From a bacterium (GTDB lineage Bacteria > Auribacterota > UBA3054), in contig JAFSWV010000150.1 of NCBI GenBank assembly GCA_017444325.1, positions 1 through 12,263 of the forward strand: a DNA stretch of 12,263 nt, given 5' to 3'. This document shows, one piece after another, positions 12,253 to 12,263 of this stretch. Each line of letters starts with the position of its first letter. Positions within the stretch are counted from its first letter, which is position 1. Under the pieces are notes generated by a model, which saw only the letters and a program-made list of their open reading frames with translations, did not search any database and was not told the origin of the DNA. The position numbers and the translations under genes are program-made.

Positions 12253-12263
12253 TATAGCGAAGC

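Overview
The window is bacterial DNA from a Gram-negative organism. It carries a Pal lipoprotein with an OmpA-like peptidoglycan-binding domain, a heptosyltransferase-type glycosyltransferase and a lipopolysaccharide-kinase-like protein. The EGHCDERGT version of the Pal motif, the CHB_HEX/NPCBM-type modules and the stalk-repeat lipoprotein would fit a member of the PVC superphylum (Lentisphaerae/Verrucomicrobia-like). That assignment is an inference from sequence flavour and was not tested by any search.

Left third (1 to about 3830): visibly AT-rich, all genes on the minus strand. An exported protein runs off the left edge. Upstream of it lies what looks like a single surface lipoprotein gene: signal peptide and lipobox, helical segment, then about 22 decapeptide stalk repeats and a beta-rich C-terminal head. 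An IS3-family element (about 1902-3285, orfA and orfB joined by an A_AAA_AAG -1 frameshift site) has split that gene. The 5' piece is 3273-3755 and the 3' piece is 649-1908. Removing 1900-3287 would rejoin the two in frame.

Middle (3835-4269): a 44-codon basic small protein gene with a strong ribosome binding site, and a tRNA-Leu(GAG) gene, each followed by its own intrinsic terminator, both on the minus strand. The tRNA 3' end faces the AT-rich region, so this may be the edge of an island.

Right of the tRNA (4266-9817, minus strand, GC-richer): a cell-envelope cluster read in the order pal, LysM coiled-coil lipoprotein, family 2 glycosyltransferase, family 9 glycosyltransferase, tandem WaaP-like kinase/pseudokinase, Nudix hydrolase. 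The last four genes overlap by 1, 4 and 11 bases, indicating translational coupling. The set looks like a small lipopolysaccharide core assembly and modification operon downstream of the Pal anchoring protein. An intrinsic terminator sits between pal and the LysM gene, so the lower genes probably depend on read-through or another promoter.

Right end (9955-12263, plus strand): divergent from pal is a large secreted modular protein with a HEGAH zinc-peptidase motif (M60-like), a chitobiase C-terminal-like module, a jelly-roll carbohydrate-binding-like module and an NPCBM-like C-terminal module. It is a candidate glycoprotein- or mucin-degrading peptidase. Its extended -10 promoter lies only six bases before the start codon, suggesting a leaderless mRNA. 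A long imperfect inverted repeat follows the gene.
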